64,000 nucleotides of DNA, taken from NCBI GenBank assembly GCA_017405305.1, contig JAFRAT010000017.1:1-64000 (forward strand), written 5' to 3'. Below the pieces are notes generated by a model. The model did not search any database. It was not told where the DNA came from and saw nothing but the letters and a program-made list of their open reading frames with translations. This DNA is from Aeriscardovia sp. GTDB taxonomy: Bacteria; Actinomycetota; Actinomycetes; Actinomycetales; Bifidobacteriaceae. A program made the position numbers and the translations under genes. This document shows, one piece after another, positions 26,127 to 35,289 of the stretch. The first letter of the stretch is position 1; each line of letters opens with the position of its first letter.

Positions 26127-28175
26127 ATGGCTGGAATCATCAAGAAAGAAGATATCGAACAAGTGCGCAACGCCGCCGACCTCTATGACGTGGTATCGCA
26201 GACGGTGACGCTGAAGTCCTCCGGCTCCGGGACGTACATGGGCCTGTGCCCCTTCCACGACGAAAAGACGCCGAGCTTCTCCGTGCGCCCGTCGCTAGGC
26301 ATGTGGCACTGCTTCGGCTGCGGCGCCGGCGGCGACATTTTCAGCTACGTCGAGAAGCGTGACTCCGTGGGCTTCGCCGAAGCCGTCGAGGAGCTGGCCG
26401 ACATGTACAGCATCGAGTTGCACTATGAGGCGCAGCCGGGCAGGACTGTGCGCCAGGAGGGTTCCAAGCGCTCGCGGCTGCTGCAGGCCAACGAGGAGGC
26501 GCAGAAGTTCTTTGAGGCTAACCTCGGCACAGCTGAAGCCATGCCGGCGCGCCAGCTACTGGGAGGTCGCAACTTCACGGCCGCCCAGGCGCAGCACTTC
26601 GGCTGCGGCTACGCTCCCCGGGGAGGCCACGCCCTCGTCGACCATCTGTCTTCCAAGGGCTTCACCCGCAAGGAGATGGTCGACGCCGGCCTGGCGCGGC
26701 TGGGCCAGCGCGACATCCACGACTGGTTCCAAGGCCGGGCCACCTGGCCGATTCGCGACTCCGCGGGCCGCACGTTGGGTTTCGGCGCCCGCAGACTGTA
26801 TGATGACGACCGTCTGGAGGCTAAGTACATCAATACTCCCGACACCCAGCTGTACGGGAAGAAGAAGGTGCTTTACGGTCTGGACCTGGCCAAGAACGCC
26901 ATCATCGCCAAACGGCAGGTCGTCATCGTCGAGGGTTACACGGACGTGATGGCATGCCACATTGCCGGTGTCGATACGGCAGTGGCCACCTGCGGCACGG
27001 CGTTCAGCTACGACCACGCCAAGATCGTGCGCCGGCTCATCTCCGATGATTCCTTGGGTGCCATCCAGCTCATTGGACCCGTCAACGGCTCGAAGGTCGT
27101 CTTCACGTTCGACGGAGACGCGGCCGGCCAGAAAGCCGCCATGCACGCGTTCCGCCTCGACGGCGCCTTTCTCACGCAGACCTTCGTGGCCGTCGCGCCG
27201 GACAACCTCGACCCGTGCGACCTGCGCATCCAGCGCGGCGATGAGGCCGTCCGTCGACTCGTGGACGATCCGCAGCCGCTGTACGACTTCGTTATCAACA
27301 CGGCTATCGACCGGTGCGATACGCAGTATACAGCCGGCGTTGTGGGAGCGATGAAGGCCGTCGCGCCCGTCATCGCGCAGATCAAGGACCGTTCGCTCGT
27401 CGAAGCGTACACGCGCAAGACAGCGGGGCGCTTGGGCGTGCCCGTGCCGGCGATGTCCCAGGAGGTGGCGTCCGCGCGAGCAGCGCTGCATATCCAGGAC
27501 GAGGACGCCTACGCACCACGAAAAGGCTGGGCCGCGGTCGCTCCGGGACACGAGTACGAGGAAGCGCAGCGGCAGGCCGAGCAGCTGGCTCGCCAAGAGC
27601 TGGAGCGTCGCGCGCTGATCGGTGCCGACGGCCGGCGCCAGCGGTACTTCCGCATCGACGACCAGACCTTCCTGCGCGAGCAGCAGTTCCTGGGAGTGGT
27701 CATCCAGACACCTGCGTCTATCGACGCTACGCTCTTCAGCCAGCTGTCGGCTAACAGCTTCGAGACGCCGATCTTCCGCCAGCTGTTCCTGGCGGTAACG
27801 GTGGCCGGAGGTCTATCCACGGCTGTTCAGATGACGCCCAAACAGTGGGCGCAGAGGTTGATGGAGTCCAGCGGGCCGGGCCTGACGCCGGTCGTGTCGG
27901 AACTGGCAGTGATGCCGCTGCCGATGCTCATCAGCCCGCCGCGTTCCTCGACGCCGGCCGCGGGGGACATGTCAGAGCCGACGAAGGAGACGCGCGCCTA
28001 TGCGACGAGCCTCATGCTCTCGCTCATCGACGCCTCGTTCCTGCGCCAAATCGCCGCGGTGCGCCAGCAGATGTCGATAACGGCGGATCCTCAGGCGCAG
28101 GCGCAGTTGCTGAGCGTGCTGGTGGATCTGCAGAAGCAGCGCAAGGAAATGCAGGCCCGCGCCGCGAACCAGTAA
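26127..28175 (+). CDS. dnaG: DNA primase
   Basis: Synthesises RNA primers for replication. The CHC2 zinc-binding domain is intact (CPFHDEKTPSFSV and WHCFGCGAGG), followed by the catalytic core with RDSAGRTLGFGARRL and the TOPRIM block VIVEGYTDVMACHIAGV, plus VFTFDGDAAGQKA. A long C-terminal region (from about residue 440) is the presumed helicase-binding domain and is Arg/Gln rich. The 682-residue length is normal for actinobacteria. ATG 26127 follows GGGGAA. Convergent with tRNA-Arg and xseB. Confidence 0.96.
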   Translation: MAGIIKKEDIEQVRNAADLYDVVSQTVTLKSSGSGTYMGLCPFHDEKTPSFSVRPSLGMWHCFGCGAGGDIFSYVEKRDSVGFAEAVEELADMYSIELHYEAQPGRTVRQEGSKRSRLLQANEEAQKFFEANLGTAEAMPARQLLGGRNFTAAQAQHFGCGYAPRGGHALVDHLSSKGFTRKEMVDAGLARLGQRDIHDWFQGRATWPIRDSAGRTLGFGARRLYDDDRLEAKYINTPDTQLYGKKKVLYGLDLAKNAIIAKRQVVIVEGYTDVMACHIAGVDTAVATCGTAFSYDHAKIVRRLISDDSLGAIQLIGPVNGSKVVFTFDGDAAGQKAAMHAFRLDGAFLTQTFVAVAPDNLDPCDLRIQRGDEAVRRLVDDPQPLYDFVINTAIDRCDTQYTAGVVGAMKAVAPVIAQIKDRSLVEAYTRKTAGRLGVPVPAMSQEVASARAALHIQDEDAYAPRKGWAAVAPGHEYEEAQRQAEQLARQELERRALIGADGRRQRYFRIDDQTFLREQQFLGVVIQTPASIDATLFSQLSANSFETPIFRQLFLAVTVAGGLSTAVQMTPKQWAQRLMESSGPGLTPVVSELAVMPLPMLISPPRSSTPAAGDMSEPTKETRAYATSLMLSLIDASFLRQIAAVRQQMSITADPQAQAQLLSVLVDLQKQRKEMQARAANQ

Positions 28176-28195
28176 CACGGCCGATGAAGAAAAGG

Positions 28196-28268
28196 TGCCC
28201 CGAGCCGGATTCGAACCGGCGACACGCAGATTAGAAGTCAGCTGCTCTTTCCGCTGAGCTACCGGGGC
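28196..28268 (-). tRNA. tRNA-Arg (anticodon TCT)
   Basis: Reading the minus strand: acceptor GCCCCGG pairs with TCGGGGC, discriminator A, no encoded CCA. D arm GCTC/GAGC, anticodon loop CTTCTAA (TCT), T arm GCCGG-TTCGAAT-CCGGC. The anticodon stem GCTGA/TCTGC contains a U-U mismatch at 29-41. Confidence 0.93.
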
Positions 28269-28316
28269 GATGAGGGAAGAACACTCCCACGGACGCCTTC
28301 CATTGTACGACGCGGG

Positions 28317-28670
28317 TCAGCGCTCCAGGTTGCCCTGCGTGCCGGCAGCCGTACCCGCGCTGGCTTGCTGCTCCTGGGTGGTGACGAGTTTGGCGCGCAC
28401 GGCGTCCAGCAGGGATTGTGCGCGGCGGGCGAGCGCTTCGCCGAGCTCCCACTGGCGCATGGACTGGTCTAAGTCGAGTCCGCCGGTTTCCAGCTTCTGG
28501 ACGGCCTGGATGAGTTCGTCGCGGGCCTGCTCGTAGTTCAGGGAGGCGATGCGAGCCTTCTCGTCGGCGTTGAGGCCAGGAAAGCCTGCTTGTGTGGCTG
28601 ATGCGTTCTGATTCGCCGGGTTCGCGCCGGCGGTGTCCTCGATGTTTTCGGTGGCGGTGGTGTCGGCCAT
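28317..28670 (-). CDS. xseB: Exodeoxyribonuclease VII small subunit
   Basis: Partner of XseA in ssDNA degradation. The family core is LNYEQARDELIQAVQKLETGG then LDLDQSMRQWELGEALARRAQ, residues about 44-85. This 117-residue version is longer than E. coli XseB (80 aa), with a Thr/Asn/Ala-rich N-terminal 35 residues and a Gln/Ala/Gly tail. ATG 28670 follows AGAGG. Lies 64 bp after xseA in the same operon. Confidence 0.92.
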   Translation of the reverse strand: MADTTATENIEDTAGANPANQNASATQAGFPGLNADEKARIASLNYEQARDELIQAVQKLETGGLDLDQSMRQWELGEALARRAQSLLDAVRAKLVTTQEQQASAGTAAGTQGNLER

Positions 28671-28734
28671 GAGATCCTCTTTCCTTCTCTGGTTGATGTG
28701 GTATGGATTGGTGCGGATCAGCGCGAAGTGCGGC

Positions 28735-30000
28735 TTACTTCGCGTCGATACGCGTGACCGTTGCCTGCGCGCGCCCGCGTTTGAGCGTGACGGCAATGGC
28801 GTCGCCCGCGGCAAGCAGGGCCGAGTCATCGACCACGTGCCCGTCTGGACCCTGCACGACAGCGTAGCCGCGGTCAAGCGTGGACTGCGGACTGAGCGCG
28901 GTGAGCGCGGCGGAGAACCGGTCGACGTCGGCGCAGCAGCTGTCCACCAGGCGGCGGACAGCAATGTCCAGCCTGGCGCGCGACTCGTCGACGAATCGTT
29001 GGGGCTGCTCAAGCATGGTCAGCGGGTTCGTCAGGCTCGGACGGCTGGCATAGCCCTCGAGTAGACGCGTCTCGGCGTCCATGCGGGCAGACATGCGGTT
29101 CTCCAGCCGTTGGCGCGCCTGCAGGACGATGTTCCATTGTTCGCGCACGTCCGGCACGACGCGCTTAGCGGCGTCGGTGGGGGTGGAGGCGCGCAGATCG
29201 GCAGCCAGGTCGATGAGCGTCCAGTCGTCCTCGTGGCCAATGGCCGACACGATCGGGGTGACGCAAGCGGCCGTCGCCCGCACGACGGACTCGTCCGAAA
29301 AACCGATGAGGTCCTCAAAGGAGCCGCCGCCGCGGGCCACGACGATAACGTCGACGTCTGGATCGGCGTCGAGCCGGCGGATGGCCGCGACCACGTCGGA
29401 CGGACACTGCGAACCCTGCACGTGCGCATGGACCACGGTGAATTCGATGGCTGGCCAGCGCAGCCGCGCGTTGGTGACGACATCGCCTTCGGCGCGGGCC
29501 TGCGGCGCGCAGACAAGTCCGATGCGGCGGGGGACGGCCGGCAGCGGGACCTTGTTCGCCTCGTCGAAGAGGCCTTCGCCCTTGAGCCGACGGCGCAGCT
29601 CCTCGATCTGAGCCCGCAGGCTACCCGTGCCGACGCGGCGGATGTCGTCGCTGAAGAAGCTCAAGCGCGTCTGCTTCTGCCAGATATCCGGTCGACCGTG
29701 CACCACGACGCGGTCGCCTTGGTTGAAATCACGGGCGAGCTGGGCGAATTTCCCGAAACCCATCACCTGGATGGAAACCTCCATCGCGTTGTCGCGCAGA
29801 GTGATGTACGCGCTGCCGACGCGGCGGGTGTTGATCTCGGAAATCTGGCCGTCGATCCACAGCGCTGGCCACTTCGCCATGGCATCGTGGAAAACGCGGG
29901 AGGCATGGCTGACCGGCCAGGGAGTCTCCGGCGTGGTGTCCTTGGCGAGCTGTGGCATCGGTTTAGCGCTGGCCACGGCTGTCGGATTCTGGAATTCCAT
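28735..30000 (-). CDS. xseA: Exodeoxyribonuclease VII large subunit
   Basis: Catalytic subunit that degrades single-stranded DNA from both ends. An N-terminal OB fold (ALWIDGQISEINTRRVGSAY, then MEVSIQVMGF) precedes the core blocks VIVVARGGGSFEDLIGFSDE, IVSAIGHEDDWTLIDLAADL and RASTPTDAA, followed by a coiled-coil region and a C-terminal LDRGYAVVQGPDG. The 421-residue length is normal for actinobacteria. First gene of xseA-xseB, divergent from the alpha/beta hydrolase gene 60 bp away. Confidence 0.95.
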   Translation of the reverse strand: MEFQNPTAVASAKPMPQLAKDTTPETPWPVSHASRVFHDAMAKWPALWIDGQISEINTRRVGSAYITLRDNAMEVSIQVMGFGKFAQLARDFNQGDRVVVHGRPDIWQKQTRLSFFSDDIRRVGTGSLRAQIEELRRRLKGEGLFDEANKVPLPAVPRRIGLVCAPQARAEGDVVTNARLRWPAIEFTVVHAHVQGSQCPSDVVAAIRRLDADPDVDVIVVARGGGSFEDLIGFSDESVVRATAACVTPIVSAIGHEDDWTLIDLAADLRASTPTDAAKRVVPDVREQWNIVLQARQRLENRMSARMDAETRLLEGYASRPSLTNPLTMLEQPQRFVDESRARLDIAVRRLVDSCCADVDRFSAALTALSPQSTLDRGYAVVQGPDGHVVDDSALLAAGDAIAVTLKRGRAQATVTRIDAK

Positions 30001-30060
30001 GTCTCCAGGTTAAGCCCTAGGCTTGAAGAAGCGCGAAACAGCGCGGAGAGCGAGGCTGAT

Positions 30061-31314
30061 ATGTCGAAGCGAACCCGTTCCAACTACGTGCCGGGAAACG
30101 CGCCCGGCGTTCCTTACGCGTCCAACTTTTCCGCCGGCGCGGGCGCCGCGCTCGTCGACAGCGTACCCGTCGAGAGGATCAAGACTCTGCCGGAGGAGGG
30201 CTACGCCGATCTCATGGACCGGTTCGTTCTGCCCGTTCTGGCGCGCTGCCGCCACGACCTGTGGACGCACGTCGAAGGCGATTTCGTCCCAATCGAGGGC
30301 GTTGGTCCGGAGACGCGCTCCGGCATCCACTCCGTGCTGTATTCCGGCGCAGACTTCTTGCGCTGCCTGTCCCTCGTGGCCCGCTGCCGCCACGACGGCG
30401 GGCTGGGCGGCCTGACACTCGACGACCTGCCGCTGCAGCGCGAGTACCCCAACATCGTGCATTCTCGCGAAAGCGCGCCGGCAGGCACGGTCGTCGTCTC
30501 CATGGGCTTCATCGAATCCGAGATCAAATTCCGCGAGCTGACCTGGTACTTCCTGCAGTTCGGCTTTGACGTGCTCGTCATCGAGCACCGCGGCCAGGGC
30601 TATTCCTCGCGCGAGACGAGTGACCCGAACGTGCAAAGCATGACGGACTGGCGCAACTACGAGACCGACTTCGTCGCGGCCCTGTGCCAGACGCGGAAGG
30701 CCTTCAACCCGCCAGCCCCGCTGCTGCTCTACGGCCACTCCATGGGCGGAGCCATCGCGGCAGCGATAGAGGAGGATTACCCGAGCCTCTTCGCGCGGGC
30801 AGTCCTTTCGGCACCGATGATGACGCCCCAGCTCAAGGCCCCTGCGATGGCGCTCTACCCGGTGGCGGCCGCGCTCGTCGCCGCGGGCAAAGGCAAGGAA
30901 CGCGTGCTCTCGTTCCCCGATTTCGATCCCAATGGCGCCGCCGAGGACAAAGGAGCCTCGTCCCTGGCGCGCCTGTCCTGGTACTACGCGCACCGCGCCG
31001 GCGACCCGCATTGGCATCTGTCTTCGCCAAGCTACGACTGGGGTCTGGCCGCCCTGCGGATGGACCGTTACGTGCTGTCTCCCCGCAACGTGCGCCGGAT
31101 CGACACCCCGACGCTGCTCTTCCAGGCTGGGCTGGATTCCTGGGTGCGCCCAAGCGCGGAGAACTTCTTCGTCGACGAGGCACGCCGGGCTGGCGTGCCC
31201 ATCCACTTCTACAACGTGCCCCAGGGCCGCCACGAGCTGTTCTTCGAGAAACCGCCGATGCTCGCCAAATACATAGGGACCCTGCTGGGCTTCTTCCTCG
31301 CGGCCTCGCGCTGA
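30061..31314 (+). CDS. Alpha/beta hydrolase (lysophospholipase-like)
   Basis: A 417-residue serine hydrolase. The nucleophile elbow is LLLYGHSMGGAIAAA, an oxyanion-region block precedes it (VVSMGFIESEIKFRELTWYF), and VIEHRGQGYSSRET follows the PldB/monoacylglycerol-lipase pattern. The likely acid and His are in QAGLDSWVRPS and QGRHELFFEKP. No signal peptide is seen, so it should be cytosolic. The 120-residue N-terminal region before the fold is unassigned. ATG 30061 chosen; upstream in-frame sequence is antisense to xseA. Substrate unknown. Confidence 0.88.
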   Translation: MSKRTRSNYVPGNAPGVPYASNFSAGAGAALVDSVPVERIKTLPEEGYADLMDRFVLPVLARCRHDLWTHVEGDFVPIEGVGPETRSGIHSVLYSGADFLRCLSLVARCRHDGGLGGLTLDDLPLQREYPNIVHSRESAPAGTVVVSMGFIESEIKFRELTWYFLQFGFDVLVIEHRGQGYSSRETSDPNVQSMTDWRNYETDFVAALCQTRKAFNPPAPLLLYGHSMGGAIAAAIEEDYPSLFARAVLSAPMMTPQLKAPAMALYPVAAALVAAGKGKERVLSFPDFDPNGAAEDKGASSLARLSWYYAHRAGDPHWHLSSPSYDWGLAALRMDRYVLSPRNVRRIDTPTLLFQAGLDSWVRPSAENFFVDEARRAGVPIHFYNVPQGRHELFFEKPPMLAKYIGTLLGFFLAASR

Positions 31315-31423
31315 GCCGACGTCCGCGCCCGGCCATAGTCGCCTGGGGTACCGAGCGCGGGATGGGCCGGCGGAAGCCCGTCTGACCGCAGTTTCGCCGC
31401 CAGCCGCCGTTGACAAGCCGGAA

Positions 31424-31432
31424 TGCTAAAGT
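31424..31432 (+). promoter_or_regulatory. Predicted extended -10 promoter for the ileS leader
   Basis: TGCTAAAGT (extended TGN plus TAAAGT at 31427-31432) sits just upstream of the T-box stem I region. A TTGACA at 31410-31415 is too close to act as its -35. Confidence 0.4.
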
Positions 31433-31437
31433 TTCGC

Positions 31438-31711
31438 TTGTTCGGCAGCGATCCGTCATCAGCGGGGAGCCTTCGGAAGAACGGAGCGGCGTCGGCGCGC
31501 CGCTCCCAGTAGAACCGGCGGGAGGGCCCGTATAGCCCGTTTTCAAGTGACCGGCGGCGCGCAGCGTCGTCCGGTAAGCGGGGTGGTACCGCGGTCGGCG
31601 CGCGTCGCGCGCGGGCGGTCGACACGATCGACCGCCGCACCGATCGTCCTCGTGCAGGCAATGGCAGCGCAGCAGCGGCCGCGTGGATCAAGCGGAGCAC
31701 GAGGAGGGTGC
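31438..31711 (+). promoter_or_regulatory. ileS T-box riboswitch, translational type
   Basis: The leader carries the T-box sequence GGGTGGTACCGCGG at 31581-31594, which pairs with the acceptor end of uncharged tRNA. Upstream, GTCATCAGCGGGGAGCC and the CTTCGGAAGAACGG region match the short stem I of actinobacterial ileS leaders; ATC at 31458-31460 is the likely Ile specifier. A 9-bp stem follows (31483-31491 with 31498-31506). Downstream, TCCTCGTGC (31647-31655) is exactly complementary to GCACGAGGA (31697-31705), which contains the Shine-Dalgarno. Without uncharged tRNA-Ile this helix would hide the ribosome binding site; binding would free it. Confidence 0.9.
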
Positions 31712-34700
31712 ATGGTCTATCCGAAATCCGCCGTGGGCGAGAGCGGCAAGTCCGTAAATCCAAGCCCGAATTTCCCAAAGGAAGAGGAGAGCGTCCTCGA
31801 CTACTGGGACAAGGACGACACGTTCAACAAATCCATTTCCCAGCGCGAAGCCGGCGACCGTTCCGGCAACGAGTTTGTCTTCTTCGACGGCCCGCCGTTC
31901 GCCAACGGCCTGCCGCACTACGGTCATCTGCTGACCGGCTACGCCAAGGACGTCATCCCGCGCTACCAGACCATGAAAGGCCGTCGCGTCGAGCGCGTTT
32001 TCAACTGGGACACACACGGTCTGCCGGCAGAGCTGGAGGCGCAGAAGCAGCTCGGCTTCACCAACAAAAACCAGATCGACGAACTAGGCATCGCCAGGTT
32101 CAACGATGTGTGCCGCCAGTCCATCATGAAGTACTCCGAGCAGTGGAAGAGCTACGTGCGCCGCCAGGGACGCTGGGTCGACTTCGACAAAGGCATCAAG
32201 ACAATGGACGTCGACTACATGGAGTCTGTCATCTGGGCCTTCAAGCGGCTGTACAGCCAGGGCCTCATTTACAAGGGCCACCGCGTGCTGCCGTACTGTC
32301 CAGTCGACGAAACGCCGCTGAGCAACCACGAGCTGCACATGGACGACGACGTCTACCAGGACAAGCAGGACCAGACCGTGTCCGTGGCCGTGGCCCTCAA
32401 GGACGAGCCGGGCGCGTACGCCGTCTTCTGGACGACTACCCCGTGGACCGTGCCGAGCAACCTGGCCATTGTCGTCGGCGCCGACATGGACTACGTCGAA
32501 GTGCGGCCGGTTGGGGGCGCCTTCGCCGGCAGGAAGCTGTGGTTCGCTCAGGCCCGTGTCGGCGAGTACGCCACGGAGCTGGGCGAGGATTACGAGGTCC
32601 TGCGCACGGTCAAGGGAAAGGACATGGAAGGCTGGGAGTACTACCCGGTGTTCCGCTACTCCGTGTCCGACGCAGTGCGCAAGGCGGGCGGAGCGCCCGG
32701 TCCGAACGCGTACAAGATTTACACCGCCGACTATGTCGACACCACCGAAGGCACCGGTCTCGTCCACCAGGCGCCCTACGGGGAGGACGACATGAACACA
32801 CTCAAGGCCCACGGGATCGGCACCATCGACTTCACCGACGATGCGGCGCGCTTCACTGGCCTCGTGCCGGACTACGAGGGCCTCCAGGTCTTCGAGGCGA
32901 ACAAACCGATCATCAAGGACTTGCGCAACGGCGCCGGCCCGCTGGCCGTCGTCCCGGAAAACGAACGCGCGATTCTGATCCAGGAGAAGAGCTACATCCA
33001 CAGCTACCCGCACTGCTGGCGCTGCGGCTCGCCGCTCATCTACAAGCCGGTCTCCAGCTGGTTCGTCAAGGTCAGCGACGTCAAGGACGAGATGATCGCC
33101 CAGAACAAGCAGATCAACTGGATTCCGTCCAATGTGCGCGATGGCCAGTTCGGCAAATGGCTCGAAGGCGCCCGCGACTGGTCCATCACCCGCAACCGCT
33201 ACTGGGGCACTCCGATCCCAGTGTGGGAGTCCGACGATCCCAAACATCCGCGCATCGACGTCTACGGCAGCCTCAAAGAGCTGCAACGCGACTTCGGCCG
33301 TCTACCGATCGACGACCATGGCCAGCCGAACCTGCATCGCCCGTGGATCGATCAGCTGACGCGCCCGAACCCGGACGATCCGACCGGGAAGTCCACCATG
33401 CGCCGCGTGTCCGACGTGCTCGACGTGTGGTTCGACTCCGGCTCCATCTCTTTCGCGCAGAAACACTACCCGTTCGAGAACAAAGGGTGGTTCAGTGACC
33501 ACTTCCCGGCGGACTTCGTGGTCGAGTACATCGGCCAGACCCGCGGCTGGTTCTACGTCCAGGACGTCATGACGACCGCGCTGTTCGGCAAGGCTCCGTT
33601 CAAGAACGTCATCTGCCACGGCATCGTGCTCGGCTCCGACGGCGAAAAGATGAGCAAGCACCTGCACAACTACCCGGACGTCAACGGCATCTTCGACAAG
33701 TACGGCTCCGATGCCATGCGCTGGTTCCTCATGAGCAGTCCGATCCTGCGCGGCGGCAACCTCATCGTCACCGAGAAAGCCATCCGCGACACGGTTCGCC
33801 GGACGCTGCTGCCGCTGTGGAGCTCGTACTACTTCTTCACGCTGTACGCCAACGCCGCGAACGGGGGCAAGGGCCTCGGCGCCCGCCCGCTGCGCGCCGA
33901 CGAAATCGACGACCTCGGCAACATGGACCGCTACATCCTCGCCAAGCTGCACCGCGTGGTGGACGCCATGCAGAGGGATCTTGACGGCTTTGCCATCTCC
34001 GACGCCTGCGCCGAGGCAGACGCCTTCATCGACGCTTTGACGAACTGGTACATCCGCAACTCCCGCGGCCGCTTCTGGCACGAAGACGCGAATGCTTTCA
34101 ACACGCTGTACACCGTTCTGGAAGTCTTCTGCCGCGCCGTCGCGCCGCTGCTGCCGATGGAGGCGGAGACCATCTGGAAAGGCCTGACGGGCGGTGAGTC
34201 CGTGCACCTGACCGACTGGCCGTTCCTGGCCGGCGAGAAGAGCGGCGAGTCGACCGCCCTGGGCCTGGTCGTGCGCGACGACCCGAGCTTGCTGAACGCT
34301 ATGGAAAAGGTGCGCGACGTCGTCTCCACCGCGCTGTCCCTGCGCAAGGCACGCAAAATCCGCGTGCGCCAGCCGCTGCGCCGCCTCGCAGTCGTCGTGG
34401 ACGACGTCGAAGCCGTGTCCGCGTACGAGGACCTGCTGGCCCGCGAGCTGAACGTCAAGAGCATCGAGTTCTCCGCCGTTGCCGATGCCAAGGAGCATGG
34501 TCTGGAGTTGGTGTCCCAGCTGAAGGTCAACGCCCGCGCCGCCGGCCCGCGCCTAGGCAAAGCCGTGCAGTTCGCCATACGCGGTGCCAAGTCCGGCGAC
34601 TGGCGCGTGGAAACCGACGGCACCGTGGTCGTGGCCTCTCCGAACGGCGACATCGCCTTGCAGGACGGCGAATACGAGCTGACCCGCTCTGTCGTCGAGG

Positions 34701-35032
34701 AGACAGGTGCGTCCGACGGGTCCGTCTCCGCGTCCGCGGCGCTGCCGTCGGGCGGTTTCGTGCTGCTGGACTTGGCCATGGACGACGAACTTGTCGCCGA
34801 AGGCTGGGCGCGCGATGCGATCCGCGTCATCCAGGACGCCCGCAAGGACGCCGGTCTCGATGTCTCCGACCACATCAGCCTGACGCTGACGGTCCCGGCG
34901 TCCGACGCTGTCGGCGTGACGGCCGCGAAGCGCTTCCGCGGACTCATCGCGTCCGAGACGTTGGCTGATGTCATGACGACCGAGATCTCCGCCGACATGA
35001 CGGAATTGGGCGTGGAAGTCGCCAAGGCCTGA
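31712..35032 (+). CDS. ileS: Isoleucyl-tRNA synthetase, eukaryote-like (IleS2) type
   Basis: Class I synthetase charging tRNA-Ile, 1106 residues. The HIGH motif appears as GLPHYGHLLTGYAKD and the KMSKS motif as DGEKMSKHLHNYPD; these variants mark the eukaryote-like IleRS group, which is intrinsically mupirocin-resistant, as known for bifidobacteria. The CP1 editing domain (TTPWTVPSNLAIVVG) and a C-terminal anticodon-binding domain (LRKARKIRVRQPLRRLAV) are intact. GAGGAGGG precedes ATG 31712 and is the target of the T-box sequestering helix. The frame is open upstream to 31547, but that sequence is the structured leader. Confidence 0.97.
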   Translation: MVYPKSAVGESGKSVNPSPNFPKEEESVLDYWDKDDTFNKSISQREAGDRSGNEFVFFDGPPFANGLPHYGHLLTGYAKDVIPRYQTMKGRRVERVFNWDTHGLPAELEAQKQLGFTNKNQIDELGIARFNDVCRQSIMKYSEQWKSYVRRQGRWVDFDKGIKTMDVDYMESVIWAFKRLYSQGLIYKGHRVLPYCPVDETPLSNHELHMDDDVYQDKQDQTVSVAVALKDEPGAYAVFWTTTPWTVPSNLAIVVGADMDYVEVRPVGGAFAGRKLWFAQARVGEYATELGEDYEVLRTVKGKDMEGWEYYPVFRYSVSDAVRKAGGAPGPNAYKIYTADYVDTTEGTGLVHQAPYGEDDMNTLKAHGIGTIDFTDDAARFTGLVPDYEGLQVFEANKPIIKDLRNGAGPLAVVPENERAILIQEKSYIHSYPHCWRCGSPLIYKPVSSWFVKVSDVKDEMIAQNKQINWIPSNVRDGQFGKWLEGARDWSITRNRYWGTPIPVWESDDPKHPRIDVYGSLKELQRDFGRLPIDDHGQPNLHRPWIDQLTRPNPDDPTGKSTMRRVSDVLDVWFDSGSISFAQKHYPFENKGWFSDHFPADFVVEYIGQTRGWFYVQDVMTTALFGKAPFKNVICHGIVLGSDGEKMSKHLHNYPDVNGIFDKYGSDAMRWFLMSSPILRGGNLIVTEKAIRDTVRRTLLPLWSSYYFFTLYANAANGGKGLGARPLRADEIDDLGNMDRYILAKLHRVVDAMQRDLDGFAISDACAEADAFIDALTNWYIRNSRGRFWHEDANAFNTLYTVLEVFCRAVAPLLPMEAETIWKGLTGGESVHLTDWPFLAGEKSGESTALGLVVRDDPSLLNAMEKVRDVVSTALSLRKARKIRVRQPLRRLAVVVDDVEAVSAYEDLLARELNVKSIEFSAVADAKEHGLELVSQLKVNARAAGPRLGKAVQFAIRGAKSGDWRVETDGTVVVASPNGDIALQDGEYELTRSVVEETGASDGSVSASAALPSGGFVLLDLAMDDELVAEGWARDAIRVIQDARKDAGLDVSDHISLTLTVPASDAVGVTAAKRFRGLIASETLADVMTTEISADMTELGVEVAKA

Positions 35033-35069
35033 CACGGACACGGGCGGGCTGCGACGCCCGTGTCCGTGT
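35032..35069 (+). terminator. Hairpin directly after ileS, 15-bp perfect stem
   Basis: Arms 35032-35046 and 35055-35069 are exact complements around GGCTGCGA, starting at the last base of the ileS stop codon. No U-tract. Confidence 0.75.
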
Positions 35070-35145
35070 CCGCCTAGGTTGTATTCGGCCGCGGCGGGCG
35101 TGCCGCCGGTCCGGGCCTCGTTGAAAACGACGAGAACCGAAAAAC

Positions 35146-35192
35146 GATGAGGGGGTCTACACAGAGAAATCCGTGCAGACCCCCCCCTCATC
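35146..35192. terminator. Second hairpin between ileS and the convergent permease
   Basis: GATGAGGGGGTCT (35146-35158) pairs with AGA-C8-TCATC, with about three extra C as a bulge. It lies between convergent genes and reads as a backup terminator for both. Confidence 0.55.
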
Positions 35193-35289
35193 GCGTCTTG
35201 CCAGGCGGAACCGCCTGCGGGCACCGTGGAAAGCGGGTCCGAGGGGAACCGCTCGTCGGGAGACGGACCGACGGCGGTTCCCGACGAGA

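Noticed and set aside
31410-31432. TTGACA / TAAAGT as a classic promoter pair before ileS
   Set aside because: Spacing is only 11 bp; TAAAGT was kept as an extended -10 instead.
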